Source: Bacillota bacterium
GTDB lineage: Bacteria > Armatimonadota > HRBIN16
Direction: 5' to 3'
NCBI GenBank assembly: GCA_023511455.1
Contig: JAIMBJ010000001.1
Location: 65,146-129,145, forward strand
Length of the DNA stretch: 64,000 bases
Position numbers and translations under genes: made by a program. The notes beneath the pieces are model-generated. The model was not told where the DNA came from. It saw only the letters and a program-made list of their open reading frames with translations, and did not search any database. Of the stretch, positions 28,658 to 38,833 are shown in pieces; position 1 is the stretch's first letter; each line of letters starts with the position of its first letter.

Positions 28658-28694
28658 TGGTGGCAGCAATCGAATCTACCAAGGAGGCAGTAAT

Positions 28695-29192
28695 ATGGAC
28701 TGGGGCGATCTGTTGGTCAAATGGGTTCATGTGCTGAGCATTGTGACGGTAGTAGGGTTTACGTTGTTTCAGTATCTGGTTTTGCAACCGATACTGCGCC
28801 GATCAGAGGGTGTATCAGACGACCTTGTCAAGGCGGTTCAAAGGCGTTCGGGCATCGTGATAGGCGTCGCTTGGGTACTTATCTGGGTAACCGGCATCTA
28901 CAATCTGGTGGTGGTTATCCCGACGGTCAAACCCAACTACCACATGGTGTTGGGGGCGAAGATACTGCTGGTGCTGGTGTTGTTCTTCATCTCCACCGCG
29001 CTGTCGCACCCCTCACTGGCGTTCGAAGGCATTCAACGCAACAGGGCACGCTGGGTGGCTTTCGCAGCGTGGCTGGGCATCCTCATCGTTGTGCTTTCGG
29101 CTTCCATGAACATGATGCGCCTCAAAGGCGTGGCTTTGAAGGAGTTACCTGCCGCCGCGCCCGCGCAAGAGATGCCCGCAACGACCCCATGA
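28695..29192 (+). CDS. CopD-like four-helix membrane protein
   Basis: Integral membrane protein of 165 residues with four hydrophobic segments (about residues 5-28, 50-72, 85-105, 120-142). The pattern LLVKWVHVLSIVTVVGFTLFQ with an early conserved His, and VLGAKILLVLVLFFISTALSHPS, resembles the CopD/DUF2269 group of putative copper or haem-related membrane proteins. Function is not established and no copper genes are nearby. AAGGAGG lies 7 nt upstream of ATG 28695. The C-terminal tail is Ala/Pro-rich. Converges with malic enzyme, 5 bp between stops. Confidence 0.65.
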   Translation: MDWGDLLVKWVHVLSIVTVVGFTLFQYLVLQPILRRSEGVSDDLVKAVQRRSGIVIGVAWVLIWVTGIYNLVVVIPTVKPNYHMVLGAKILLVLVLFFISTALSHPSLAFEGIQRNRARWVAFAAWLGILIVVLSASMNMMRLKGVALKELPAAAPAQEMPATTP

Positions 29193-29197
29193 GCGCT

Positions 29198-30640
29198 TCA
29201 GGACATTTTGCCCCGTCGGTGCTTGTGGCGCTGAGCGACGCCGCTACGATACGCCTCACGTTCCACAGCGGTAGCCACCGCTTCTGCCACCCGCCGATCG
29301 AAGACGCTCGGCACAATATAGTCCTCATGCAGCTCGGAGGGTTTGATGGTACCAGCGATGGCACGGGCAGCCGCCAGTTTCATCTCCTCAGTCACCCGCC
29401 TTGCCCGACTGTCCAGCAACCCACGAAACAGTCCGGGAAAACACAGCACGTTGTTAATCTGGTTGGGGTAGTCAGAACGTCCGGTGGCGATGATACGGGC
29501 AATGCCGGCGATTTCTTCAGGCATCACTTCCGGTATCGGGTTCGCCATCGCGAAGACGATGGGGTCTTTTGCCATCTTGCGCACGTCCTCTGCCGTCAAC
29601 GTGTCCGGTGCAGACACACCGATGAACACGTCCGCACCTTCGATGACCTCCGACAGACTCCCACGCAGTCCACGCGGATTGGTGATTTCCGCGACGGCAG
29701 TTTTGTAGGGGTTCATGTGTTCGGTTCGTCCGCGATAGATGGCTCCCGCCCTGTCGCACAGCACGATATCGCGTATCCCCGCTCGTAGTAGCAGTCTGGT
29801 CACCGCGATGCCGGCCGCCCCAGCACCATTGACCACCACCTTGAGCGTCTCCATCGGCTTGTTCACGAGGCGCAGGGCGTTCTGTAGCGCCGCCAGAGTG
29901 ACTACTGCCGTACCATGCTGGTCATCGTGGAACACGGGGATATCCAGCCGCTCGATGAGCCGTTCTTCCACCTCGAAACAGCGTGGAGCGGCAATGTCCT
30001 CGAGATTAATCCCGCCAAACACCGGGGCGATGTTCTCCACCGTACGCACAATCTCGTCGGTGTCCTGCGTTTGCAGCGCGATGGGAAAAGCATCCACCCC
30101 GCCCAGCTCCTTAAACAGCATCGCCTTACCCTCCATCACTGGCAACGATGCTGCCGCGCCGATGTTTCCAAGCCCCAGCACTGCGGAACCGTCGGTGACG
30201 ACGGCTACTGTGTTTCGCTTGATGGTCAGGTTGAAGACGTCTTCGGGATGTGCCACTATGGCTTCGCACACCCGCGCCACGCCTGGCGTGTACGCCATGG
30301 ACAGGTCGTCGCGGGTGCGGATGGGTATCTTCGGCTGCATGGATATCTTGCCTCCAAGGTGAAGCAGGAACGTGCGGTCCGAGTATTTAATGACTTTGAC
30401 CCCAGGCGTTTGACGCAGCGATTTCAGGATAGATTGGGCGTGTTCGATGTTGCCTGCGTAGATGGTGAAGTCGCGCGTGATGAAGCCGCTGGTCATGCGC
30501 ACGATGTCGACCGCGCCGATACTGCCACCCTCCGCGCCAACCAGGGAAGCAATCTTGCCCAACATGCCGGGCTCGTTGGCGTACTCCAGACGCACCGTGA
30601 AGCTGTAACTCGGGCTCACATGGGTTGTCGGCTCTGACAT
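29198..30640 (-). CDS. NAD(P)-dependent malic enzyme with N-terminal ACT domain
   Basis: Oxidative decarboxylation of malate to pyruvate. 480 residues. Residues ~10-95 form an ACT regulatory domain (YANEPGMLGKIASLVGAEGGSIGAVDI). The catalytic part follows: LSMAYTPGVARVCEAI (Tyr), TDGSAVLGLGNIGAAASLPVMEGKAML (Lys), FHDDQHGTAVV (metal ligands), the dinucleotide fold VVNGAGAAGIAVTRLLL, and PNQINNVLCFPGLFRG. The fused ACT domain suggests allosteric control by an amino acid or related small molecule. GGAGGG precedes ATG 30640. It is divergent from the trans-sulfuration gene. Confidence 0.94.
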   Translation of the reverse strand: MSEPTTHVSPSYSFTVRLEYANEPGMLGKIASLVGAEGGSIGAVDIVRMTSGFITRDFTIYAGNIEHAQSILKSLRQTPGVKVIKYSDRTFLLHLGGKISMQPKIPIRTRDDLSMAYTPGVARVCEAIVAHPEDVFNLTIKRNTVAVVTDGSAVLGLGNIGAAASLPVMEGKAMLFKELGGVDAFPIALQTQDTDEIVRTVENIAPVFGGINLEDIAAPRCFEVEERLIERLDIPVFHDDQHGTAVVTLAALQNALRLVNKPMETLKVVVNGAGAAGIAVTRLLLRAGIRDIVLCDRAGAIYRGRTEHMNPYKTAVAEITNPRGLRGSLSEVIEGADVFIGVSAPDTLTAEDVRKMAKDPIVFAMANPIPEVMPEEIAGIARIIATGRSDYPNQINNVLCFPGLFRGLLDSRARRVTEEMKLAAARAIAGTIKPSELHEDYIVPSVFDRRVAEAVATAVEREAYRSGVAQRHKHRRGKMS

Positions 30641-30741
30641 CTGTATCCCTCCACTCTGAGGTTATTTCCGCTGTTGTATTCGCAACCCGTGCGCGTGTTC
30701 TCCTGCTGCACATCGCACCGGGGCACTGACGAACCCGCTAT

Positions 30742-30771
30742 TTGACAGCACCTGAGGTTTTAGGTTACTAT
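30742..30771 (+). promoter_or_regulatory. Promoter of the trans-sulfuration gene
   Basis: TTGACA (30742-30747), 18-bp spacer, TACTAT (30766-30771). Predicted start near 30778, leaving a ~98-nt structured leader before ATG 30876. Confidence 0.55.
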
Positions 30772-30789
30772 AACACGCACAGAACGCCT

Positions 30790-30844
30790 CGAGGTCGTCG
30801 CACTCAAGCAAAGAGGTCGGACCAAGACGATGGAAGCGACCTCG
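30790..30844 (+). promoter_or_regulatory. Leader with alternative pairing upstream of the trans-sulfuration gene
   Basis: The leader contains CGAGGTCG (30790-30797), a second GAGGTCG (30813-30819) and one complementary arm CGACCTCG (30837-30844), followed by an A-rich stretch. The single 3' arm can pair with either 5' arm, so two mutually exclusive hairpins are possible. I find no SAM-I, SAM-II or T-box signature in it. Confidence 0.35.
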
Positions 30845-30875
30845 CTGAAAAAAAGAACTTCGATGGAGGAACAAG

Positions 30876-32024
30876 ATGCGTTTTGGTACCAAAGCGATTC
30901 GCTCTGGACAAGAACCAGACCCAATAACAGGGGCGGTGGTACCGCCAATTCATATGGCGTCCACCTATGTCCAGCAGAAGGTAGGCGAACTTAAAGCAGG
31001 GTGGGAGTATGCCCGCTCGGGAAATCCCACGCGTGGGGCACTAGAACGCAGTATCGCCGCGCTGGAGAACGCCCAGTATGGGCTGGCGTTTGCTTCTGGG
31101 ATGGCGGCGGAGACGGCGGTGAGCTCGCTGGTGCGCACCGGGGAGCATATCGTGGCTACCAAAGACATTTATGGGGGAACCTTCCGCCTGTTTCGCCACC
31201 TGCGCGAGAAATACGGTATTGAGTCCACCTATGCCGATTTCACCGACCTGAACCGCGTGGAAGAGGCGTTCACCCCCAACACACGGCTGGTGTGGATCGA
31301 AAGCCCCTCCAACCCCACGCTGGTGGTGCTGGACATTGCAGCCATCGCCGAACTGGCGCATCGTCGCAACGCCCTGCTGGTGGTGGATAATACCTTCGCC
31401 AGCCCCTACCTGCAAACGCCACTGGACCTCGGCGCGGACATTGTGTTGCACAGCACCACCAAGTACATCGGCGGGCACAGCGACCTGATTGGCGGCGCAG
31501 TGGTGACCAACGACCCCCAGCTGTATGAGAAACTGTATCGCTACCAGAACGACTTTGGCGGCGTGCCCAGCCCATTCGACTGCTGGCTAACCTTGCGGGG
31601 CATCCGCACTCTGCACGTGCGCATGGAGGCGCACTGCCGAAACGCCCTGGCAGTGGCGCAGTTTCTGGAGAGCCACCCGAAGATCGAGTGGGTGCGCTAT
31701 CCCGGCTTGCCGTCCCATCCACAGCACGAACTGGCACGCAAACAGATGCGCCACGGTTTCAGCGGCATGATTGCGGTGGGCGTGAAAGGGGGCGCGGAAG
31801 CCGCCCAGTGCTTCTGCGAAGGCACGAAGATATTCAACCTCGCGGAGAGCCTGGGCGGGGCGGAGTCGCTGATTGGCTACCCACCGAAGATGTCTCATGC
31901 TTCGATGAGTTCCGAAGAGCGTGCGTGGTGCGGCATCCCCGATAACATGGTGCGTCTCTCCGTCGGTCTGGAGGACGTGAACGACCTCATCGAAGACCTG
32001 CAGCAGGCACTCGAATCCGTTTAG
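30876..32024 (+). CDS. Cystathionine gamma-synthase / gamma-lyase family PLP enzyme
   Basis: Trans-sulfuration enzyme of 382 residues, PLP dependent. It begins FGTKAIRSGQEPDPITGAVVPPIH, with YARSGNPTRGALERSIAALE, ASGMAAETAV, the cofactor lysine in LHSTTKYIGGHSDLIGG, and SLGGAESLIGYPPKMSHASM. The family includes cystathionine gamma-synthase (methionine synthesis) and cystathionine gamma-lyase (cysteine synthesis); motifs alone do not separate them, and no other sulfur genes adjoin it. GGAGGAACAAG precedes ATG 30876. Stop is TAG. Confidence 0.93.
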   Translation: MRFGTKAIRSGQEPDPITGAVVPPIHMASTYVQQKVGELKAGWEYARSGNPTRGALERSIAALENAQYGLAFASGMAAETAVSSLVRTGEHIVATKDIYGGTFRLFRHLREKYGIESTYADFTDLNRVEEAFTPNTRLVWIESPSNPTLVVLDIAAIAELAHRRNALLVVDNTFASPYLQTPLDLGADIVLHSTTKYIGGHSDLIGGAVVTNDPQLYEKLYRYQNDFGGVPSPFDCWLTLRGIRTLHVRMEAHCRNALAVAQFLESHPKIEWVRYPGLPSHPQHELARKQMRHGFSGMIAVGVKGGAEAAQCFCEGTKIFNLAESLGGAESLIGYPPKMSHASMSSEERAWCGIPDNMVRLSVGLEDVNDLIEDLQQALESV

Positions 32025-32104
32025 CGCGGACGGTGGCGCAGGAACCGCCGCAGGAATGGCGAAGCAAGACAGGGGATACATTCCATCTGCAATCGGAGGA
32101 GCAC

Positions 32105-33205
32105 ATGAACCCATTAACGCTGTCGACGCTGAAATCGCTGACCCTGCGGCGGTATGCACGTACCAGGCGCGTGTCCAGCTACGATAAGACAGGCGGCAAT
32201 GCCGACTTCCGACAGATACCTGCTGGCGAAACCGCTACGTTAGCAGACATCTCTGGTGCAGGCTGCATCACGCATATCTGGTTCACCGTCGCCTGCAAGG
32301 ACCGCGACTACCTGCGTAAGACCCTGCTGAAGATGTACTGGGACAACGAACCCGAACCGAGCGTCTACGTGCCGTTAGGCGACTTCTTCGGTCTGGGGCA
32401 CGGCATCGCGCAGTCGTTTGTCTCCGCCCCGCTGGCGACAGTTGCCCCCGCAGAGCTGGACGGCAAGCGCGGCGGCAATATGGCGATGAACTGCTACTGG
32501 CAGATGCCTTTTGCCGAGCGGGCGGTCATTCAGGTGGTCAACGAGTGCGATGTGCCCATCGACGCCTTCTACTTCTATATCGACTACGAGGAGTACGATA
32601 CGCTGCCCGAAGACGCCCTGCGCTTCCACGCCCAGTATCGGCAGGAGTATCCCACGCGCGGGATTAAGGGAGAACTGGCGCGTCAGGGTCTGGATATCGG
32701 CTTGTTTTGGCAGGAACCGAACATCGACGGCAAGGAGAACTACGTGATCCTGGAGGCGGAGGGCGCGGGGCACTACGTGGGCTGTGTGCTGTCGGTGCAT
32801 AACATCGACCCCATTTTGGAGGGACTGACCTGGTGGGGCGAGGGCGACGACATGTTCTTCATCGACGGCGAAGAGCTGTCCTCCCTGAACGGAACCGGTT
32901 CGGAGGACTACTTCTGCCACGCCTGGGGGATGCACAATCACGCCTATCCCTACGCGGGCACATCCATCTGGGAGCATGACCCGCGCTACCCCGGACGGCA
33001 CAAATGCACCAGCTACCGATTCCATATTCAGGACCCGGTGGTTTTCACCAAATCGCTGAAGGTAACCATCGAGCACGGGCACGCCAACCTGCAAAACAAC
33101 GACTACTCCAGCGTGGCGTTCTGGTATCAGACCGAGCCGCACAAGCCCCATCCGCACATGCCGGGCAAGTGGGAGCGTTGCGCCCGTCCCGACACTTCAC
33201 GGTAG
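32105..33205 (+). CDS. DUF2961 (GH172-like) protein
   Basis: A 366-residue protein of the DUF2961 family, now glycoside hydrolase family 172 because members cleave alpha-fructofuranosyl or arabinofuranosyl linkages. Marks are RVSSYDKTGGNADF near the N-terminus (first jelly roll), ADISGAGCITHIWFTV, MYWDNEPEPSVYVPLGDFFG, and GTGSEDYFCHAWG carrying the catalytic acidic residues. No signal peptide, so probably cytoplasmic. CGGAGGAG precedes ATG 32105. It is followed by a TIM-barrel isomerase and a FGGY sugar kinase, which supports a role in furanose catabolism. Stop is TAG. Confidence 0.88.
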   Translation: MNPLTLSTLKSLTLRRYARTRRVSSYDKTGGNADFRQIPAGETATLADISGAGCITHIWFTVACKDRDYLRKTLLKMYWDNEPEPSVYVPLGDFFGLGHGIAQSFVSAPLATVAPAELDGKRGGNMAMNCYWQMPFAERAVIQVVNECDVPIDAFYFYIDYEEYDTLPEDALRFHAQYRQEYPTRGIKGELARQGLDIGLFWQEPNIDGKENYVILEAEGAGHYVGCVLSVHNIDPILEGLTWWGEGDDMFFIDGEELSSLNGTGSEDYFCHAWGMHNHAYPYAGTSIWEHDPRYPGRHKCTSYRFHIQDPVVFTKSLKVTIEHGHANLQNNDYSSVAFWYQTEPHKPHPHMPGKWERCARPDTSR

Positions 33206-33232
33206 CGGATATCCAAACAGGAGGAGACTGCG

Positions 33233-34051
33233 ATGAAACTGGCTTGTCAGGATGGCATGGCGCCGGGCAACACGCTTCAGGAGAAGCTGGACAACCTGGC
33301 GCAGTTCGGATACGAAGGCATCGAGTTCTGGGGAGCGCAGTTCCTGGACACCGAGCAGGGCGGGATGCGCAAGGAGCGCGTGGCGGAGGTGAAGCGACTC
33401 ACCCAGAACCACTCCGTTAAGCCCAGCTCCATCTGCGCGGGCTATCGGGGAGCGCTGCTGGACGCCGACCGCCGCGAGCGCGAACGCGCCATGCAGGACA
33501 TCGAGACCCTGCTGTACGTTGCGGGCGAAATCGGCGCGACGGGCGTGATTGTGGTGCCCATCTTCGGTCCGCCGCGCATCTCCGACCTGTCGCCCTATGC
33601 CTCGGCAGTGGATCTGGAGACGGAACTCTTGTGCAAGCTGCTGGAGCCTCTGAGTAAGGTGGCGGAGAAGGCGTGCAGTTACATCCTGCTGGAGCCACTG
33701 AACCGCTACGAGACCCACTACATGAACCGGCTCGAGCAGGCGGTCAGCATCTGCCAGCGCGTGGCTGGTTCGCACCTGAAGCTGATGGCGGACTTCTTCC
33801 ACATGAACATCGAAGAGCGCGACATCCCCGCCGCCATCCGCAGCGCAAAAGGGTACCTCGCGCATGTACATCTCGCCGATAGCACGCGCCTGTTGCCGGG
33901 CTACGGGCATACCGACTTCCGGTCGGGCTTCGCGGCACTGAAGGAGATTGGCTTCACCGGCTATATGGCGCTGGAGTGCGGCATTCCGGGCGACCCACGT
34001 GAGGAGCTGCCGAAGTGCGCTCAGTACCTGCGGGCGCAGATGGATACATGA
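33233..34051 (+). CDS. Sugar phosphate isomerase/epimerase (xylose isomerase-like TIM barrel)
   Basis: A 272-residue AP-endonuclease-2/xylose isomerase-like TIM barrel. It shows QEKLDNLAQFGYEGIEFWGAQ, VIVVPIFG, LLEPLNRYETHYMNRLEQA (metal Glu), LMADFFHMNIEE (metal Asp/His), AHVHLADSTRLLPGYGH and YMALECGIPGDP. Probably epimerises or isomerises a ketose or hydroxypyruvate-type substrate. GGAGGAG precedes ATG 33233 and the stop overlaps the kinase start by 4 bp (ATGA), so the two are coupled. It acts with the kinase next to it. Confidence 0.88.
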   Translation: MKLACQDGMAPGNTLQEKLDNLAQFGYEGIEFWGAQFLDTEQGGMRKERVAEVKRLTQNHSVKPSSICAGYRGALLDADRRERERAMQDIETLLYVAGEIGATGVIVVPIFGPPRISDLSPYASAVDLETELLCKLLEPLSKVAEKACSYILLEPLNRYETHYMNRLEQAVSICQRVAGSHLKLMADFFHMNIEERDIPAAIRSAKGYLAHVHLADSTRLLPGYGHTDFRSGFAALKEIGFTGYMALECGIPGDPREELPKCAQYLRAQMDT

Positions 34052-35529
34052 ATCTTATCCTCGCGCACGATCTGGGCACAACCGGTAATAAGGCGGTGCT
34101 GGTGGACGAGCGGGGGCAGATCATCGATACCGCCTTCGCGGGCTACCGCACCGCCCATCCCGCTCCCCTTGCCGCCGAGCAGAACCCTGCCGACTGGTGG
34201 CGGACGGTCGTGCGGTGCTGTCGCGTCCTGCTGGAGAAAGACCCCAACCGACGCCGCCAGCTGGTGGCGGTCGGCTTCAGCGGGCACATGAACGGTGTAG
34301 TGCTGGTGGACGAGCAGGGCAGACCGCTCCGTCCCGCGCTTATCCATGCCGACATCCGCGCCCAGCAACCGTGTGAACGCCTGCGGCAACGCATGGGTGA
34401 GGAGCGATACTACGCCATAACTGGCAACCGCCTCGCACCATTCTACTCCCTGCCCAAGTTGATGATGCTGCAGGAGCGGGAGCCAGAAGTGGTCTCGCAA
34501 GCCCGGTGGATGCTGCAATGCAAGGACTACTGTGCGGGCAGACTGACAGGCAGATGGGGCTTTACTGACCCGTCTGATGCCTCGCTGACGGGGATATACG
34601 ATGTCAAACGCCTTTGCTGGAGCGAGGAGGTGATAGAGGCGACAGGCATTCCCTCTCGTCTGCTGCCTGAAGTGTTCCCCTCGGCGACGGTCATCGGTGG
34701 TGTAACCGCGCAGGCGGCGCGGGCAACGGGGCTGCCCGAAGGATTGCCTGTGGTGCTGGGCGCGGGGGATGGCGCGTGCGCCACAGTAGGGGCAGGCGTG
34801 GTGGAGCCGGGTGGGTGTTACACCTACGTGGGCGCTACGGCATGGACCTCCTGTTTGCGCGAGCGGTTCACGCCAGACAAGCAGATGCGCCTCACCACGC
34901 TGATGTCCGCGCAGGCGGGGCGATGGGTGCAGTTCGGCACGGTGCAGTCGGCGGGCAGCGCGTGGGACTGGTTCACCCGTCTGTTCGGCGGGCGAGCCTC
35001 TGCCAAGCGGCTGCAACAGGAAGCGGCGCAGGTGCGCGCAGGCAGTGAAGGGCTTCTCTATCTGCCCTACCTCAGTGGCGAGCGCGCGCCCATCTGGAAC
35101 CCACAGGCGAAAGGCGTTTTCTTCGGGCTGCAGGCACATCACACGCGGGGGCATCTGGCAAGGGCGGTGCTGGAGGGGGTCGCGTGTGCACTGGCAAGCA
35201 TTCTGGACGTGATGCGCGAGCACGGAGAGGTTGCCGAGACGGTGCGCGTGGTGGGCGGCGGCACGCGCAACGCGGAATGGATGCGCATTCTGGCAGACAT
35301 GTACGGCTGTCCGATAGAAATCCCCCATCACGCGGAGACCAGCACGGCGCTGGGCGCGGCGGTGATTGCGGGGGTGGCGGTGGGCGCGTATGAGTCCTTC
35401 GGTATCGCCAAACGGATTGCCGCGCCCACGAGGCGGATGGAGCCCCGCGAGGAGAACGCCGCTCTCTACCGCCACCAGCGCACGCAGTTTGGCGAGTTGT
35501 ATGAAACAGTGAGATGGATGTACAGGTAA
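34048..35529 (+). CDS. FGGY family carbohydrate kinase (xylulokinase type)
   Basis: ATP-dependent sugar kinase of 493 residues. It begins LILAHDLGTTGNKAVLVDE, the FGGY phosphate-1 motif; GFSGHMNGVVLVDEQG and GFTDPSDASLTGIYDV match xylulokinase. The C-terminal half has VLGAGDGACATVGAGVV, LYLPYLSGERAPIWNP, the adenosine motif VVGGGTRNAEWMRILADM and TALGAAVIAG. The substrate is probably xylulose or a close ketose. It ends the DUF2961-isomerase-kinase operon. The 35530-35570 bases after it hold nothing evident. Confidence 0.92.
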   Translation: MNLILAHDLGTTGNKAVLVDERGQIIDTAFAGYRTAHPAPLAAEQNPADWWRTVVRCCRVLLEKDPNRRRQLVAVGFSGHMNGVVLVDEQGRPLRPALIHADIRAQQPCERLRQRMGEERYYAITGNRLAPFYSLPKLMMLQEREPEVVSQARWMLQCKDYCAGRLTGRWGFTDPSDASLTGIYDVKRLCWSEEVIEATGIPSRLLPEVFPSATVIGGVTAQAARATGLPEGLPVVLGAGDGACATVGAGVVEPGGCYTYVGATAWTSCLRERFTPDKQMRLTTLMSAQAGRWVQFGTVQSAGSAWDWFTRLFGGRASAKRLQQEAAQVRAGSEGLLYLPYLSGERAPIWNPQAKGVFFGLQAHHTRGHLARAVLEGVACALASILDVMREHGEVAETVRVVGGGTRNAEWMRILADMYGCPIEIPHHAETSTALGAAVIAGVAVGAYESFGIAKRIAAPTRRMEPREENAALYRHQRTQFGELYETVRWMYR

Positions 35530-35554
35530 CCTGAGGGCGCGTGCTTGCCTATTG

Positions 35555-35870
35555 TTACCAGTGGCGAGTCACATTTAATTCCCAGTTTGAAATGTCACAT
35601 ATCCAAATGGAGAACACCAGCGGCAGGTCTACCTCTTCAGGCAAAGCGCGGTAACGATTCGGCACGCAACGGGTATACTGCTGGTTATACCAGGGCAGAA
35701 ACTGCTCCTGCAGGAAGCGGTTCGCCTGCGTGTAGTCGGTGATGCCTGCTAACCGCATCTGCTTGATGAGCCTGTCTTGGAAGAAGCGGAACAGACGTTC
35801 CACCCTGCCTTTGGCTTGGGGGGTATGGGCGTAGAGTATCGCAATGCCCAACTCGGCTAACGCACGGACG
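35555..35870 (-). pseudogene. Transposase C-terminal remnant (DDE integrase-core type, ISNCY/IS481-like)
   Basis: About 105 codons remain. The segment GIAILYAHTPQAKGRVERLF carries the last Glu of the DDE triad (VER), followed by FFQDRLIKQMRLAGITDYTQANRFLQE and FLPWYNQQYT, typical of ISNCY-family transposases. Upstream, the frame runs straight into the inverted repeat, so the N-terminal DNA-binding and first catalytic Asp residues are missing and the copy is dead. The C-terminal end is encoded by the left inverted repeat. Confidence 0.8.
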
Positions 35871-35897
35871 ATGTGACATTTCAAATTGGGAATAAAA
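35574..35897 (-). mobile_element. Internally deleted insertion sequence with both terminal inverted repeats
   Basis: Two 27-bp inverted repeats (35574-35600 and 35871-35897) match at 25 of 27 positions; the core reads ATGTGACATTTCAAA. They enclose only ~270 bp, the C-terminal end of a transposase. Just outside the right copy lies a second partial motif (GGACATTTCAAATTGG, 35900-35915). The transposase start and most of its catalytic domain are gone, so the unit resembles a MITE that could be moved only in trans. It lies between the sugar kinase and the pyr promoter. Confidence 0.75.
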
Positions 35898-35940
35898 TAG
35901 GACATTTCAAATTGGAAACCACAAACAGGCTAGCCCCTCC

Positions 35941-35970
35941 TTGACAAACCGCCATCCCTTCCGTTATACT
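35941..35970 (+). promoter_or_regulatory. Promoter of the pyr cluster
   Basis: TTGACA (35941-35946), 18-bp spacer, TATACT (35965-35970). Predicted start near 35977, leaving a ~105-nt leader before pyrR. It starts 43 bp after the insertion-sequence remnant ends. Confidence 0.8.
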
Positions 35971-35984
35971 CTATGCAACGGGTT

Positions 35985-37546
<1,562 letters not shown>

Positions 37547-37550
<4 letters not shown>

Positions 37551-38833
37551 GAACAATATTCCGAAAACCGCACGTTTGCGACCCATCGCAGGGCATCGAC
37601 CGCGTCACAGACGTGGTGGTGGAGGACGGCGCCGTCCTTGCCATCACCGACGACAGCACTTCCTACGATGTGGGCAGCTGCGAAGTGATAGACTGTTCCG
37701 GACTGCTGCTGACGCCGGGGCTGATCGACTTGCACACCCACCTGCGCGAGCCGGGCTACGAGTATAAAGAGGACGTGCAATCGGGCACGGCGGCGGCGGT
37801 TGCGGGGGGCTTCAGCGCAGTGTGCTGTATGCCCAACACCGACCCACCACTCGATGAACCGTCGGTCGTTCGCGGTCTGCTGAAGCGGGCGGAAGAGGTC
37901 GGCGTCGCGCGGGTGTATCCGGTGGCTGCCATCACGAAGGGCTTGCAGCCGGAGGGCTTGAGCGAGATGGCGGCACTGAAGGAGGCAGGAGCCGTTGCGG
38001 TCACCGATGACGCCTATCCGCTGCAATCAGCGGAGGTGCTGCGGCGGGGGATGGAGTACGCCGCGCAGCTGGGCTTGACCGTCATGACCCACTGCGAGGA
38101 CAAATCGCTGACCCGTGACGCCTGCATGAACGAGGGGCTGACCGCCACCATCATGGGCTTGCGCGGGATGCCCGCGGTAGCGGAGGAGATACAGGTGGCG
38201 CGAAACTGCCTGATGAGCCTGTTTACCGGCTGCCGCCTGCACATCCTGCACGTGTCGACGGCGGGTGCGGTGCAGGTCATCCGCTGGGCGAAGGAGCGCG
38301 GCGCACCCGTCACTGCCGAAACCTGCCCGCACTATTTCGCCCTGACCGATGAGGCGTGCCTGGATTACAACACAAACGCGAAGATGAACCCGCCCCTGCG
38401 CACGCAGGCGGACTGCGATGCCATCATTCAGGGGTTGCTGGATGGTACGATTGACGCCATCGCCACCGACCACGCCCCCCACGCCCATCACGAGAAGGCG
38501 CAGGAGTTTGCCCTCGCGCCGTTCGGCATCGTGGGGCTGGAAACCGCGTTCGCCGTCTCCTACACCGAGCTGGTGGCGACGGGCAGGATGAGCCTGAGCG
38601 CGCTGGTGGAGAAGATGAGCTGCCAGCCCGCAAAGGTGCTGGGGCTGCCCGGAGGCACCCTGAAGCCGGGTTCGCCCGCCGACATCGCGCTGTTTGACCT
38701 GAAACGCAGGTGGACGGTTCGCGCCGAGCGATTCCGCTCGAAGTCGCGTAACACCCCCTTCGAGGGATGGGAGGTGTTGGGGAAGCCCGTGTTGACGATG
38801 GTTGGGGGTAAGGTGGTGTATCGGGAGGAATGA
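37547..38833 (+). CDS. pyrC: Dihydroorotase
   Basis: Zinc amidohydrolase that cyclises carbamoyl aspartate. 428 residues, class I type. Metal and substrate motifs are LIDLHTHLREPGYEYKEDVQSGTAAA, CMPNTDPPLDEP, MTHCEDKSL (His), LHILHVSTAGAVQ (His) and DAIATDHAPH (Asp/His), with MNPPLRTQAD for substrate binding. It starts inside the pyrB stop. The repeat array at 38833 begins directly at its stop codon. Confidence 0.96.

Noticed and set aside
30778-30875. SAM-I riboswitch or T-box before the trans-sulfuration gene
   Set aside because: The conserved cores of these RNAs are absent; only alternative pairing of GAGGTCG segments is seen.
34021-35475. Long open frame of 484 codons on the minus strand
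   Set aside because: It is antisense to the FGGY kinase, has low-complexity His/Arg-rich translation and no ribosome site; typical of G+C-rich DNA.
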